Shown here in pieces: positions 1 through 8,766 of a DNA stretch of 64,000 nt; position 1 is the stretch's first letter, and the number at the start of each line of letters is the position of its first letter. Location of the stretch: positions 46,572-110,571 of the forward strand of contig NZ_JAKZGS010000015.1 of NCBI RefSeq assembly GCF_022549695.1, read 5' to 3'. Below the pieces are notes generated by a model. It was not told where the DNA came from, did no database searches, and was given only the letters and a program-made list of their open reading frames with translations. A program made the position numbers and the translations under genes. This stretch comes from Belliella calami (GTDB taxonomy: Bacteria; Bacteroidota; Bacteroidia; Cytophagales; Cyclobacteriaceae).

Positions 1-258
1 GTGAACTATGCAAAAGGATTGTATGAGCCATTCACAGATCAGGAGATTTCTGATAAAGTGGCCGAAATCATTACCTCTGATAATATCAAAGCAGAAGTAA
101 AAGTCATCTATCAAACTGTAGAAAATTTACACAAAGCTTGTCCAGATCATCTAGGAGATTGGTATTTTACGGGAGATTTCCCAACACCTGGAGGCATGCG
201 CGTTGTGAATAGAGCATTTGTCAATTATATAGAAGGAAAAGTCGAAAGGGCTTATTGA
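1..258 (+). CDS. PurF-like amidophosphoribosyltransferase, C-terminal end (partial)
   Basis: The reading frame is open from the first base and ends at TGA 256-258, so this is the 3' end of a gene that starts upstream; the GTG at base 1 is not claimed as the start. The 85 visible residues carry a cluster around CPDHLGDWYFTGDFPTPGG followed by VVNRAFVNYIEG, which I recognise as the C-terminus of the long (about 630 aa) Bacteroidota amidophosphoribosyltransferase-like proteins. In that family the enzyme transfers ammonia from glutamine to PRPP at the first step of purine synthesis. The catalytic glutaminase and PRPP-binding parts lie outside the window, so activity cannot be judged. A strong hairpin terminator follows 12 bases after the stop. 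Confidence 0.7.
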   Translation: MNYAKGLYEPFTDQEISDKVAEIITSDNIKAEVKVIYQTVENLHKACPDHLGDWYFTGDFPTPGGMRVVNRAFVNYIEGKVERAY

Positions 259-270
259 TAAAATTAAAAA

Positions 271-304
271 AAGAGAAGCAAATTCAGCTTCTCTTTTTTT
301 TTTT
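271..304 (+). terminator. Rho-independent terminator after the PurF-like gene
   Basis: A perfect 9-bp stem (AAGAGAAGC at 271-279 with GCTTCTCTT at 287-295) and a 7-nt loop are followed by an uninterrupted T run to about 304. The T run is on the plus strand. The converging response-regulator gene ends at 339, so A residues on the left side may let it act in both directions. Confidence 0.85.
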
Positions 305-338
305 GATAGTTGTTTGAAGCTCTCAAAGATATCTCCAT

Positions 339-695
339 TTATCTCAATCCATTGATGACACTTAGAAGATCATCTGGATTGATTGGTTTGGATACAAATG
401 CATCAGCACCTTTGTCGATGGCTTTCGTTGCGATATCCTCATCTCCATATCTGGTAATCAAGACTATTTTTGATTCTTGGTTTTTGGATTTTAATTTTTC
501 CAAAATATCTATACCATTCATGTCAGGAAGCCTGTAATCAAGAATAGCAAATCCAAAATCATTCAATTCCATCAATTCTAATGCATCACGACCATTCTGA
601 GCATCCATGACTTGGAAATTGTTTTTGGATAAGAAACGGGTGAGAAGTTTACAAAAGACAACATCATCTTCGACAATTAATATTTTATTACTCAT
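339..695 (-). CDS. Single-domain response regulator (receiver only)
   Basis: A 118-aa CheY-like receiver domain with no output domain. The acidic pocket is D10/D11, the phospho-acceptor is D53 in ILDYRLPDMNG, the switch threonine is T81 in VLITRY, and the conserved lysine is K103 in VSKPIN, so it should be phosphorylatable. Its ATG overlaps the stop of the upstream ATP-grasp-like gene by four bases (ATGA), so the two are probably translationally coupled and act together. No histidine kinase is in the window. The partner and output are unknown. Confidence 0.9.
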   Translation of the reverse strand: MSNKILIVEDDVVFCKLLTRFLSKNNFQVMDAQNGRDALELMELNDFGFAILDYRLPDMNGIDILEKLKSKNQESKIVLITRYGDEDIATKAIDKGADAFVSKPINPDDLLSVINGLR

Positions 696-2104
696 GATTT
701 TTGGATTGAGGATGTAAAATTACTTATAGATTCTCTTTGACCAAATGTTTGTATTGCATTTTGATCAATGGCATATACGGCCATGGTACTTTGCACAAAC
801 CCTTTGATCAGTTCATCGACGCCAAGTCCGAGCTGACCGAAATTTCTGACATCGAACAACATCAGTCTCTCATCGGCGTAAGACCAGCCATCTTCTCCCT
901 TGACAGAAAGATTCGTTCCATATACTTCCCATGAATTCATATCTTCAGGCAACTCTTTATTCAATGGGAATCTTGATTTTCTTGAATAAACAGCCAGCGG
1001 TCGCATTCCTTCTTCAGTCGCATGCATCATCAGTCTTAGGTCAAATGCAAAACTTCTTCCTTTACTGTCTGGAATAGTACCAACATGATACCAAGATTTA
1101 TTGGGATCAAGACCTTTGCTATAATTACTATGAATCAATTGCTGTACTAAGTAATCATCATTGGGATCAATTTCAGATTTGGCATGCTCCAGTTCATTTT
1201 TGTTCACGACGGTATATACTCCTTGACCTGCATTGGAATCTGGAACTTTGATCACCATACTTCCCCCCAATAGGTCGAAGTGGTGATCCAATTCAGAATA
1301 TTTGACTTTTCTATAGGTATCTGGGGTAAATATACTAATACCTTTATCTTTGAATTCTTCATTGAATCGATCATAAGCCGCACTGGCGACTTCCTTGTTT
1401 CTGCCACCCGCCAAGCACGCTTCAATAGGGTTCAAAAGAAGGGTCTTAGGATTTCCAGGGATTCTTGTCCAAGGTTCCTGCGTGACATATCTGAATGCAG
1501 CCCTTATTTCAACCCATTTTTCCACTTCGTTTCGGACATACATTTTACCTTCGTCAAATTTCACTGGCGGATCTTGATCATCTTTGTCAAACTTTGCCAA
1601 GAATACATCCTCTCCAAAAACATCTGCTACTGTTGCGGCATAACCGATATTTTCCATTGGGTTTTTGTCATAGATTACAGCAAGGGATCCTTTCTCAGGA
1701 TATGCATCTACCATTGGTTTAAAGGTCTTTTCAATCAGTCGCTTATAGCCACCTTGCTCTACGTTCAGGTCCAATAACGGCATGGATTTTTGACCAGAAG
1801 GGCAGCTGTTGGTTTCAATTACAGTTAATTTCCTGTTCCCCTCGTGATTTGTGACATGCATTAGATCTGTTCCAGCCCATCTGAAATATTGAGGCTGATA
1901 GCTCATGATTTTTTTGATCGTCTCTGGATCACTTTGTGGATGAAGCCTGTGATAGCGCTCCACCATCTGCTCGTGGGTAAGATTCAAAAAGTAGGAAACC
2001 AATGGGTGGATGTTAGAATTCAAAACCCTAGGATACCAATGATCCGTAGGTTCAAAATCTCCCGGTTCGACTAAGTGTACGTTTTTCGAAATTGATAATT
2101 TCAT
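692..2104 (-). CDS. ATP-grasp-like protein of unknown function, possibly circularly permuted
   Basis: 470 aa, no signal peptide. I recognise ATP-grasp-type motifs but not a named family. An E-T-N-S-C-P-S-G motif at residues 97-104, preceded by FRWAGTD at 74-80, looks like the metal-binding end of an ATP-grasp fold. A nucleotide-lid-like segment (MVIKVPDSNAGQG) and an FDLRLM strand come later, in the second half of the protein. This order is reversed from ordinary ATP-grasp enzymes, which suggests a circular permutation as in the CP_ATPgrasp families; that is inference. Such enzymes ligate a carboxylate to an amine or thiol through an acyl phosphate. It sits between a TSUP permease gene (27-bp gap upstream) and an overlapping receiver-domain gene, so a three-gene operon is likely. 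The substrate is unknown. Confidence 0.65.
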   Translation of the reverse strand: MKLSISKNVHLVEPGDFEPTDHWYPRVLNSNIHPLVSYFLNLTHEQMVERYHRLHPQSDPETIKKIMSYQPQYFRWAGTDLMHVTNHEGNRKLTVIETNSCPSGQKSMPLLDLNVEQGGYKRLIEKTFKPMVDAYPEKGSLAVIYDKNPMENIGYAATVADVFGEDVFLAKFDKDDQDPPVKFDEGKMYVRNEVEKWVEIRAAFRYVTQEPWTRIPGNPKTLLLNPIEACLAGGRNKEVASAAYDRFNEEFKDKGISIFTPDTYRKVKYSELDHHFDLLGGSMVIKVPDSNAGQGVYTVVNKNELEHAKSEIDPNDDYLVQQLIHSNYSKGLDPNKSWYHVGTIPDSKGRSFAFDLRLMMHATEEGMRPLAVYSRKSRFPLNKELPEDMNSWEVYGTNLSVKGEDGWSYADERLMLFDVRNFGQLGLGVDELIKGFVQSTMAVYAIDQNAIQTFGQRESISNFTSSIQKS

Positions 2105-2131
2105 ATAATTTATTTTATTTTAATTTTATAC

Positions 2132-2887
2132 TTAAGATTGGTAAGTTTGGAATACCCTCTCCACGACATCCCAGTTTTTCCATAGCATCAAAATGCCACT
2201 GAGAACCATACTTGCAACAACAATTTGTCTGAAGAAATTGTCTGAAATTTTGGCCAAAATCAATTTTCCGAAATAGACAGCAACCATAGAGGTAACTCCG
2301 ATAAGTACTCCGAATTTGAGTACTTCTCCCGTTACATATCCGTAGTATGCATAACTGATAATTTTGGTAGTGTGTAGTAAGATTGCATTGGCAGCCCTTG
2401 TTCCCAAAAGCGACTCTTTACTGATCCCATAATTGAGGTAAGCTGAATTCATCAAAGGTCCCACACCGCCAATAAGTCCTGAAAGAAATGCTACTACAAG
2501 CCCCATAGGTGCAAAATGCCAAGCTTTTATTTTGAATCTTGGTTGTTTCTTTTTCTTAAATTGGAAAACGGTAGATACCAAAAGCAACCCAATCAAAATC
2601 TGAAGGTAGTCGCTAGACATGCTTGCAAACAACATGGCTCCAAGAACAGAGCCTATTATAGTGGATGGGAAAAGCCAAGCGAAAAGCTTCCAGTCTATGT
2701 CTTTCCAAAAGAGCGCCACCTTTGAAGTACTACTCATTCCAATACTGATAGCCATCACTGGGGCCACTGCTTTTACACCAACTACAACAGCCACCAAAGG
2801 CATTAATAATAAGCTTGCCCCGCCACCGGTAAGTGTACTCAAAATAAATACTACGAAAGCGCCAATAAGCACAAGAATCAATTGCAT
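2132..2887 (-). CDS. TSUP-family (TauE/SafE) membrane permease
   Basis: 251 aa and almost entirely hydrophobic, with about eight predicted membrane segments in the two-half arrangement of the TSUP family. The N-terminal half has STLTGGGASLLLMPL and the second half SGLIGGVGPLMNS, the paired glycine-rich signatures of TauE/SafE permeases. Family members move sulfite, organosulfonates or other small anions across the inner membrane; the substrate cannot be read from sequence. It is the first gene of a probable operon with the ATP-grasp-like protein and response regulator. The ATG at 2887 is the first Met and fits the first membrane helix. Confidence 0.85.
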   Translation of the reverse strand: MQLILVLIGAFVVFILSTLTGGGASLLLMPLVAVVVGVKAVAPVMAISIGMSSTSKVALFWKDIDWKLFAWLFPSTIIGSVLGAMLFASMSSDYLQILIGLLLVSTVFQFKKKKQPRFKIKAWHFAPMGLVVAFLSGLIGGVGPLMNSAYLNYGISKESLLGTRAANAILLHTTKIISYAYYGYVTGEVLKFGVLIGVTSMVAVYFGKLILAKISDNFFRQIVVASMVLSGILMLWKNWDVVERVFQTYQS

Positions 2888-2895
2888 AAATAAAT

Positions 2896-2975
2896 CTTTT
2901 GTTGTCTTTTCACAGTTGAATATTAATAGTGGTGACTAATTAACATCACTGTTTTGTCATTTGCGACAACAAAAG
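2896..2975. promoter_or_regulatory. Nested inverted repeat in a divergent promoter region
   Basis: Between the divergent permease and M42 genes, 11-bp arms CTTTTGTTGTC (2896-2906) and GACAACAAAAG (2965-2975) are perfect inverted copies. Inside them is a shorter imperfect hairpin (AGTGGTG with CATCACT). It could be a regulator site or an RNA structure in the permease leader; no regulator is identified. Confidence 0.35.
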
Positions 2976-3093
2976 AAAATTCCGTACCAGTTTTATGTGA
3001 AATTTTACTTTTTATTTAGATAATTTGTTTGATTAATTGTAGAATTTTGCCCCATTTTGTAGAATTAAGTGTAAAAATTAAAATATAAAGAAT

Positions 3094-4146
3094 ATGAATG
3101 TTGATGTGACCTTATTAAAACAAATCTGTGAAATAGCTGGAGCACCAGGCTTTGAGAAAAGAGTGAGGGATTTGATAGTAGAAGTTGTTACTCCATTGGT
3201 GGATGAGGTGATTTTGGACAATATGGGGAATGTTATCGCTGTTAAAAAATCTAAAAAAAATCCCAACTCGAAAAAAATCATGGTTGCTGCTCATATGGAT
3301 GAGATTGGATTTATAGTAACTCATATTGATGACAATGGATTTGTGAGATTCCATACACTTGGAGGGTTCGACCCCAAGACACTTACAGCACAGCGAGTGA
3401 TCATTCATGGAAGCAAAGATTTGGTTGGCGTAATGGGCTCGAAGCCAATCCACGTAATGTCTCCAGAAGAAAAAACAAAGCTTCCGAAGACTACTGATTT
3501 CTTCATTGATTTGGGTATGAGTAAAGAGGAAGTGAATAAATATGTATCAATAGGAGATCCAATCACCAGAGATCGAGAATTGATCGAAATGGGAGATTGT
3601 GTCAATTGTAAATCTATAGACAATCGTGTTGCCGTTTATATATTGATCGAAACGTTGAAAACAATAGAAGATCCAGCTTATGACCTTTATGCTACATTCA
3701 CGGTGCAAGAGGAGGTGGGAATTCGTGGAGCAAATGTAGCGGCACATAGCATTAATCCTGATTTTGGGATCGCATTGGATACCACGATCGCATTTGATGT
3801 TCCCGGAGCACAAGCTCACGAAAAAGTTACGGAATTGGGAAAAGGTACAGCCATCAAAATCATGGATGCAATGACCATCTGCGATTATAGGATGGTTGAT
3901 TTTATGAAAAAAACAGCTGAGAAGCATCAGATCAAATGGCAACCAGAAATACTGACTGCTGGTGGAACAGACACAGCAGGTGTTCAAAGAATGGGGAAAC
4001 AAGGAGCTATTGCAGGCGCGATTTCCATTCCGACAAGACACTTGCATCAAGTGATAGAAATGGCTCATAAAGAAGACATCGCAAACAGTGTTTTGTTGCT
4101 AAATGCCTGTTTAGAATCTATTGATCAATATGATTGGAAGCATTAA
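3094..4146 (+). CDS. M42-family metallo-aminopeptidase
   Basis: 350 aa, the usual length for the M42 (glutamyl aminopeptidase / TET-like) family, cytoplasmic with no signal peptide. Metal ligands are visible in order: H in VAAHMDEIGF, D in CKSIDNRV, the catalytic pair in VQEEVGIRGA, D in IALDTT and the final H in IPTRHLHQV. These bind two zinc or cobalt ions and remove N-terminal residues from peptides. The insertion after the first His is the dodecamer-forming domain typical of the family. It stands alone between a divergent permease gene and a convergent DUF2911 gene, and ends at a hairpin terminator after a 200-bp spacer holding a dispersed repeat. Confidence 0.93.
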   Translation: MNVDVTLLKQICEIAGAPGFEKRVRDLIVEVVTPLVDEVILDNMGNVIAVKKSKKNPNSKKIMVAAHMDEIGFIVTHIDDNGFVRFHTLGGFDPKTLTAQRVIIHGSKDLVGVMGSKPIHVMSPEEKTKLPKTTDFFIDLGMSKEEVNKYVSIGDPITRDRELIEMGDCVNCKSIDNRVAVYILIETLKTIEDPAYDLYATFTVQEEVGIRGANVAAHSINPDFGIALDTTIAFDVPGAQAHEKVTELGKGTAIKIMDAMTICDYRMVDFMKKTAEKHQIKWQPEILTAGGTDTAGVQRMGKQGAIAGAISIPTRHLHQVIEMAHKEDIANSVLLLNACLESIDQYDWKH

Positions 4147-4240
4147 TTTATATGATGATCTGCAATCTTGCACGTAGGACAAGAAGGGGTATTAGGATAT
4201 CTGGATACTCATATACTTACGACGGCTTGCGGTCTTGTGA

Positions 4241-4340
4241 TCGGTTGACCGTAGACTGTTGGCGATTTTTCGAATAATTATAAGTGAGATAAACCTCTAC
4301 GGTTGTCATTGCGGATAATCATAAAAGTCTGTATTCTGTT
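4241..4340 (+). repeat. Dispersed intergenic repeat, copy C (diverged)
   Basis: This gap shares, in the same order as the copy at 19.1 kb, GACTGTTGGCGAT, then an A/T-rich stretch, AACCTCT, GGTTGTCATTGCGGATAATC and a T/A-rich tail. It is the most degraded of four copies and its left hairpin arm is poor. It lies between convergent genes, upstream of their shared terminator. Confidence 0.5.
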
Positions 4341-4352
4341 TCCTAATCACAA

Positions 4353-4388
4353 AAAAGCCTGCCCAGATCAAAATATGGGCAGGCTTTT
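4353..4388. terminator. Bidirectional terminator between M42 and DUF2911 genes
   Basis: A perfect 13-bp stem (AAAAGCCTGCCCA at 4353-4365 with TGGGCAGGCTTTT at 4376-4388) and a 10-nt loop sits between two convergent genes, with A-rich and T-rich flanks that suit both strands. It is 17 bases from the end of the DUF2911 gene and about 200 bases from the end of the peptidase gene. Confidence 0.85.
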
Positions 4389-4405
4389 GATTATGTTCCA
4401 ATTCT

Positions 4406-5011
4406 TTAGAAAGCCCCTTTGAAGCCATCTATTTTCTGATCTACTTGTGTGTCCACCATGAAAGAAACTTGAAAATTTTCCCATGACATGGTGATTTTTG
4501 CAATTTTGTTGTTTTCAGCTGAGATGGTGTATATCAATCTTTCCTGTGGAGAATCAACTTTGGTAGTTGACGCTTTGAAAGAAACCAAATCATCTTTAGC
4601 GAGTGTTTCTTCATCAATTTTGCCATCTTTCATATAGGCAAATACAGAATTTCCTTTGCTGTTGATATGAATAGTCCAGTCACCAGATTCAGCAGGAGTC
4701 ATATAAATGGCATATTTACCAGGTCTTAGATTTTTTCCTCCCACGCTTACTGCAGTACTGAATTCTATCATTGTTGTTGCATTTGCGCCAGCCCTCCAAG
4801 TTGTTCCAAATTTTTCGATTTCACCAAATATCTTTCTTCCCTTCACGGCAGGAGAGGAGTAGTCTATGCTGATTTTGGTGAAGCCTACATTTTGTGATAC
4901 AAATGCTGCGGGGCTAGGTGCAGGAGCTTGCATTTGTGCAAATGCTTTTTCATTTCCAACGAAAAAGAACACTAAAGTAAGTGCGGTAAATAATAGTCCA
5001 ATTTTTTTCAT
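4406..5011 (-). CDS. DUF2911 domain protein, secreted
   Basis: 201 aa. A clear signal peptide (hydrophobic residues about 5-20, cleavage after AFA-Q near residue 25) is followed by a short proline/alanine linker and one DUF2911 domain over residues about 35-185. Family hallmarks are the ISIDYSSPAVKGRKIFG strand, FGTTWRAGANATT and LRPGKYAIYM. The function of DUF2911 is not established; the proteins are common in Bacteroidota envelopes. It is monocistronic, with its own start at 5011 and a shared terminator downstream. Confidence 0.9.
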   Translation of the reverse strand: MKKIGLLFTALTLVFFFVGNEKAFAQMQAPAPSPAAFVSQNVGFTKISIDYSSPAVKGRKIFGEIEKFGTTWRAGANATTMIEFSTAVSVGGKNLRPGKYAIYMTPAESGDWTIHINSKGNSVFAYMKDGKIDEETLAKDDLVSFKASTTKVDSPQERLIYTISAENNKIAKITMSWENFQVSFMVDTQVDQKIDGFKGAF

Positions 5012-5165
5012 AATAGGTTGATTGTTTTTTGATTTTAAGTAAAACGAAAATATAACTTCAAAATTAAAGTCTTGTTTACAATTTGATGAGTTTCATCACG
5101 AAATTTGTAAAAATGAATAGTTTTTGTGGTTTTCATTATTGTACATAAATCAAAAATTTAATTTT

Positions 5166-5831
5166 ATGAGCTATACAGTAAAAATCACAGAAATATATTC
5201 TTTGACGCATGATGTTAAAAAGTTTAAAACAGAAAAGCCACAGGAATACAAATTTAAACCTGGACAAGCTACAGAAGTAGCAATCAACAAGGAAGGCTGG
5301 AGAGATGAAAAAAGGCCTTTTACATTTACCTCTCTGCCTGATGATGATTATCTTGAATTTGTCATCAAGTCTTATAGAGATCATGAAGGAGTCACCAAAC
5401 AAATCGAGGATTTGGTAGAAGGTGATGAATTGATAATAGATGATTCATGGGGTGCGATCGAGTTTAAAGGGAAAGGTGTTTTTATAGCAGGAGGAGCAGG
5501 AATAACTCCATTTATTAGTATAATTAAGAATCTGAAGGCTTCAGGAGAAATTGGTGATAATAAGTTGATTTTTGCCAATAAAACAGGAAAGGATGTGATC
5601 ATGGAGTCCTATTTTCATGAAATACTTGGAGAGAATTTTATCTCTATTCTTGATGGAGAAAAGCTTGATGGTCATGCGCATGGTAGAGTAAATATGGAAT
5701 TTCTCAAAGAAAAGCTGGATGATTTTTCCCAGAAATTTTACGTTTGTGGACCGCCAAAGATGGTAGAAGGAGTGAGTGAAATTTTAGAAAAACTCGGTGC
5801 TGACCCTGATGGAATTACCTTTGAAGAGTAA
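5166..5831 (+). CDS. FAD/NAD(P)-binding ferredoxin-reductase-like flavoprotein
   Basis: 221 aa from ATG 5166; an in-frame start at 5124 would add 14 residues without homology, so 5166 is preferred. Residues about 5-95 form an FAD-binding barrel with the flavin motif RPFTFTSLP. Residues about 98-215 form the NAD(P) domain, with GGAGITPFISI for pyrophosphate binding and YVCGPPKMV near the C-terminus. This is the layout of ferredoxin-NADP reductase and flavohaemoglobin reductase modules. No iron-sulfur or haem domain is attached, so the electron partner must be separate. It is a single gene ending in a hairpin shared with the convergent barrel gene. Confidence 0.88.
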   Translation: MSYTVKITEIYSLTHDVKKFKTEKPQEYKFKPGQATEVAINKEGWRDEKRPFTFTSLPDDDYLEFVIKSYRDHEGVTKQIEDLVEGDELIIDDSWGAIEFKGKGVFIAGGAGITPFISIIKNLKASGEIGDNKLIFANKTGKDVIMESYFHEILGENFISILDGEKLDGHAHGRVNMEFLKEKLDDFSQKFYVCGPPKMVEGVSEILEKLGADPDGITFEE

Positions 5832-5868
5832 TCGAAGAGTGAGATTGACTCTCACTCTTCGATTTTTT
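5830..5868. terminator. Bidirectional terminator at the end of the flavoprotein gene
   Basis: A perfect 15-bp stem (5830-5844 with 5850-5864) and a 5-nt loop begins inside the flavoprotein stop codon and is followed by TTTT on the plus strand. The convergent barrel gene ends at 5877, so the hairpin probably serves both genes. Confidence 0.85.
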
Positions 5869-5876
5869 CACATTTC

Positions 5877-8231
5877 CTAAAAATTATATCTGGCACTGAT
5901 TAAAGCAATTCTGGTTTCTCTTTTGGAATAAAAAGATTGGGAAAAGGTGTTGGTCAAACTATTTCCTGCGAAACGTCTCGTGTCAAAAATATCCCTAATG
6001 CTCAATGCAAGACTCCCTTTATTATCGAAGAAGCTTTTTTGAATATTGGCATCTAAGAAATACTGAGAAAGATCTCTTCCCTGTGCTTCTATTTCTGGGG
6101 AATCATAATTGAAAACAAATTGCAAACTAATATCAAGTGGTAATTTGAAGTCAGAATTGATTTTTGTATTCCAAGCAAAACCACTATTGACAAATTCTTC
6201 GCCCAAATTAGAGCCATCTACACTTATATTGAAGCCAGTCAAACTGCCACTGACATTCCACCAAGGAGCAATCTCGACCAAACCGATCAATTCCACTCCA
6301 TAAGATTCACCTGTATTCAGATTCTCCGGCTGAGAATAGGATATTCCATCTTCTATCACGGTAATGAAATCCAACAAACCACTTACCTGTCTGTAGAAGA
6401 AATTGGTTGTCAAACTTGCTTTTTTCAACTCCATAATATGACCCAATTCCAAAGAATGAATCATTTCTGGCTGCAGAAATGGATTACCTCTTCTTACATT
6501 GAGGGAATCGGTGATGTCAGGGAAAGGGTTTAGTCTCCAAGCAGTAGGTCTATCGATTCTTCTACTGTAAGTAAACTTTATTTGTTGGGCTTCATTGAAT
6601 TTGTACAATGTCTGTAGACTCGGAAACAAATTGAAGTATTCTTGGGTGTTTCGCTCTTCGGTATTATATAGGTACGTATCAACTGTAGTATACTCTCCTC
6701 TCAATCCTGCTGTAATATCGATTTTGTCGCTTGATTTGCTCAGCACAAAGTATCCTGCATGGATTCTGTCTTTGTAGTCGAACCTATTGCTAATGTTTGG
6801 ATCATTTACAAAATCCTGAAATCCTTCTTCAAACCTCGAGTAATCATAATCATTATCAAAATTTCTCAAGTTGGATTTTGCACCAATCTCTAATTTCAAT
6901 TTGTTGGGAAATGGATGGATATAATCTGTCTGAATGATGGTATTATACCTTTTTTCATCTGTAAATGCACGTTCTTGACCATTGAGATTTTCTGGATTGG
7001 GACTAGAGGCATTTCTGAATATTTCTATGTTTTGGGTTTTGAATTGATTAGTGTAGGAATTACTCACTATGAATTTAAATGACCTCTCTTTGTCGTCAAA
7101 TGACCTTTCATAGATCAATGAATTTTCAAGTCCATCGTCAGTTTCGTTTTCATTGTTTCTTCTGACGTATTCAAGTACCAATTCATCGGAATCAATTGTG
7201 GCCAACCTTGAATAGAGGGTATTTATTTGCTTGTCTAGACTCGTGCTGAATACACCTTCGTAGCTTATGGTGTTTTTGCCAAAGTAATAATCAGCGCCAT
7301 AATTGAAGGTATGTCCAGTGTTTTCATTTCGATTTCCTGTTTCTTGATTAAGCCTTTCTCCATCACCAAAAATCTCCCTTTCGATCCTACGAGTCCCAAC
7401 ATCTCTCCATCTTCTCAAATTGTAACCGGCATAGACGTTGTAATTGACTGTTCTATGATTGAATCTTGCCCCAGTATTCATTCTTCCTCTTGTACCATAG
7501 GTGAATTCTACACCACCATTAGTTCCCAAATCATCTCCTTTTTTCAATATAATATCAATGATTCCACCTTCAGCTTCTGCATCATATCTAGCATTTGGGT
7601 TATTGATGATCCTTATTTGTTCGATAGCACTTGCAGGAATCTGATCTAGATTTTGCGTCAAAGAAGAATTTCTTCCGTTGATCAATACATTGGTTCCAGT
7701 ACTTCCTCTAAGTGAGATCCCACCATCATCTCCAACTCTTACCGAAGGAGTATTTCGAAGAATATCGAGTAGTGTCCCTCCAATATTTGATAAATTTTGT
7801 CCAGGGTTGATAGTGATGCCTTCCACATTTGTCCGCATTAGAATTTTGCTGGACTGTACCGTTACTTCTTCCAGATTTTCTCCTTCGTTCACAAATTCAA
7901 TTTTGTCGAGATTTAAATTTCTGTCAATATTTAAATTCTCTCTTTCAAACTGTTGGTATCCAATCAGGTAGAGTCTAAGATTGTAAGTTCCTGATGGAAC
8001 ATCCAAAGAAAACGCCCCATCGAAATTTGTATCTGTATATGCAATCGGGCTTTCTGCTCTAGGAGAAAACACTGCGACTTGTACAAATGGAACTGGCTCT
8101 TTGGTTTCAGAATCAATCACAGTGCCTGTTACTTTATACTCTTTTGCCTGATTTTGGGCATAGATTGAAAAATGTGATCCATAAAAAATCAAAATCACAT
8201 TTATAAAGAAAATATACTTGAAAATTTTCAT
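5877..8231 (-). CDS. TonB-dependent-receptor-like outer-membrane beta-barrel protein
   Basis: 784 aa from ATG 8231. A TTG in frame at 8273 would add 14 residues before the signal peptide, so the ATG that directly opens the hydrophobic segment is preferred. After the signal peptide there is a carboxypeptidase-regulatory-like domain (residues about 28-110, with TGTVIDSETKEPVPFVQV). A plug-like domain (about 120-220, with GGISLRGSTGTNVLINGR and IIDIILKKG) follows, then a large barrel rich in aromatic beta-strands that ends in the aromatic SARYNF terminus needed for outer-membrane insertion. Such proteins take up or bind ligands at the cell surface; the ligand is unknown and no SusD partner is adjacent. 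It stands alone. Confidence 0.88.
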   Translation of the reverse strand: MKIFKYIFFINVILIFYGSHFSIYAQNQAKEYKVTGTVIDSETKEPVPFVQVAVFSPRAESPIAYTDTNFDGAFSLDVPSGTYNLRLYLIGYQQFERENLNIDRNLNLDKIEFVNEGENLEEVTVQSSKILMRTNVEGITINPGQNLSNIGGTLLDILRNTPSVRVGDDGGISLRGSTGTNVLINGRNSSLTQNLDQIPASAIEQIRIINNPNARYDAEAEGGIIDIILKKGDDLGTNGGVEFTYGTRGRMNTGARFNHRTVNYNVYAGYNLRRWRDVGTRRIEREIFGDGERLNQETGNRNENTGHTFNYGADYYFGKNTISYEGVFSTSLDKQINTLYSRLATIDSDELVLEYVRRNNENETDDGLENSLIYERSFDDKERSFKFIVSNSYTNQFKTQNIEIFRNASSPNPENLNGQERAFTDEKRYNTIIQTDYIHPFPNKLKLEIGAKSNLRNFDNDYDYSRFEEGFQDFVNDPNISNRFDYKDRIHAGYFVLSKSSDKIDITAGLRGEYTTVDTYLYNTEERNTQEYFNLFPSLQTLYKFNEAQQIKFTYSRRIDRPTAWRLNPFPDITDSLNVRRGNPFLQPEMIHSLELGHIMELKKASLTTNFFYRQVSGLLDFITVIEDGISYSQPENLNTGESYGVELIGLVEIAPWWNVSGSLTGFNISVDGSNLGEEFVNSGFAWNTKINSDFKLPLDISLQFVFNYDSPEIEAQGRDLSQYFLDANIQKSFFDNKGSLALSIRDIFDTRRFAGNSLTNTFSQSFYSKRETRIALISARYNF

Positions 8232-8348
8232 CTTGTAGATGGAGTGTTGGGGTTTTTGATTTTTTTCTTTCAAACCTTAAAAGCCAATTTCTTTAGATTT
8301 AGTTTAATTAAATGTCAAAAAAGTGATAAGTGGTAATTATGTATTATA

Positions 8349-8503
8349 TGTACCCGCTTTCTTGATTAAAGTCAAACCATAGAAGGTTTGATGAACGATT
8401 TAAGGTTCTCTTGACTGTTGACAGGTGACGAGAATCCGTAATAAAAAAAAGCGCCTCTTAGCCAACGTACAACATTGTGGATACTCATATTTTATATTGT
8501 AGT
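8349..8503 (+). repeat. Dispersed intergenic repeat, copy A
   Basis: Upstream of the barrel gene, this segment aligns with the copy at 19081-19228. Shared blocks in order are TGTACCCGCTTT, GATTT..GGTTCT.TTGACTGTTG, AATCCG.AA, CCTCTT and AGCCAAC, then a CAA.(A/T)TTG.GGATAC core and a TTGTAGT tail. The hairpin arms are imperfect here. No ORF of note lies in the 325-base gap. Confidence 0.65.
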
Positions 8504-8556
8504 ATTCGAAAGTTTCTCATTTCCTGAATATGGTATTAAGAAAATCCATCATTAAA

Positions 8557-8763
8557 TTATTCCTCTACAAATTCTAAAATGTCTCCAGGCTGACATTCCA
8601 AAGCCTTACAAATCGCTTCCAAGGTGTTGAAGCGAATTGCTTTTGCTTTTCCGGTTTTGAGAATTGAAAGATTGGAAAGTGTGATTTCTACCTTTTCCGA
8701 AAGTTCATTCAATGACATTTTTCTTTTGGCCATCATCACGTCCAAGTTTACAATAATTGGCAT
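8557..8763 (-). CDS. Small XRE-family HTH regulator (YozG/Cro-C1 type)
   Basis: 68 aa, essentially one helix-turn-helix domain: MSLNELSEKVEITLSNLSIL is the HTH core, followed by TLEAICKALECQPGDILEF, the typical end of the Cro/C1 fold. It lies three bases after the DUF2975 gene on the same strand, the standard pairing of these two families in many Firmicutes and Bacteroidota. It probably regulates its own operon; twin 14-bp palindromes lie just upstream of that operon. Confidence 0.92.
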   Translation of the reverse strand: MPIIVNLDVMMAKRKMSLNELSEKVEITLSNLSILKTGKAKAIRFNTLEAICKALECQPGDILEFVEE

Positions 8764-8766
8764 AGG

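Noticed and set aside
1280..1777. 165-aa plus-strand frame inside the ATP-grasp-like gene
   Set aside because: Antisense shadow of a coding region with clear motifs on the minus strand.
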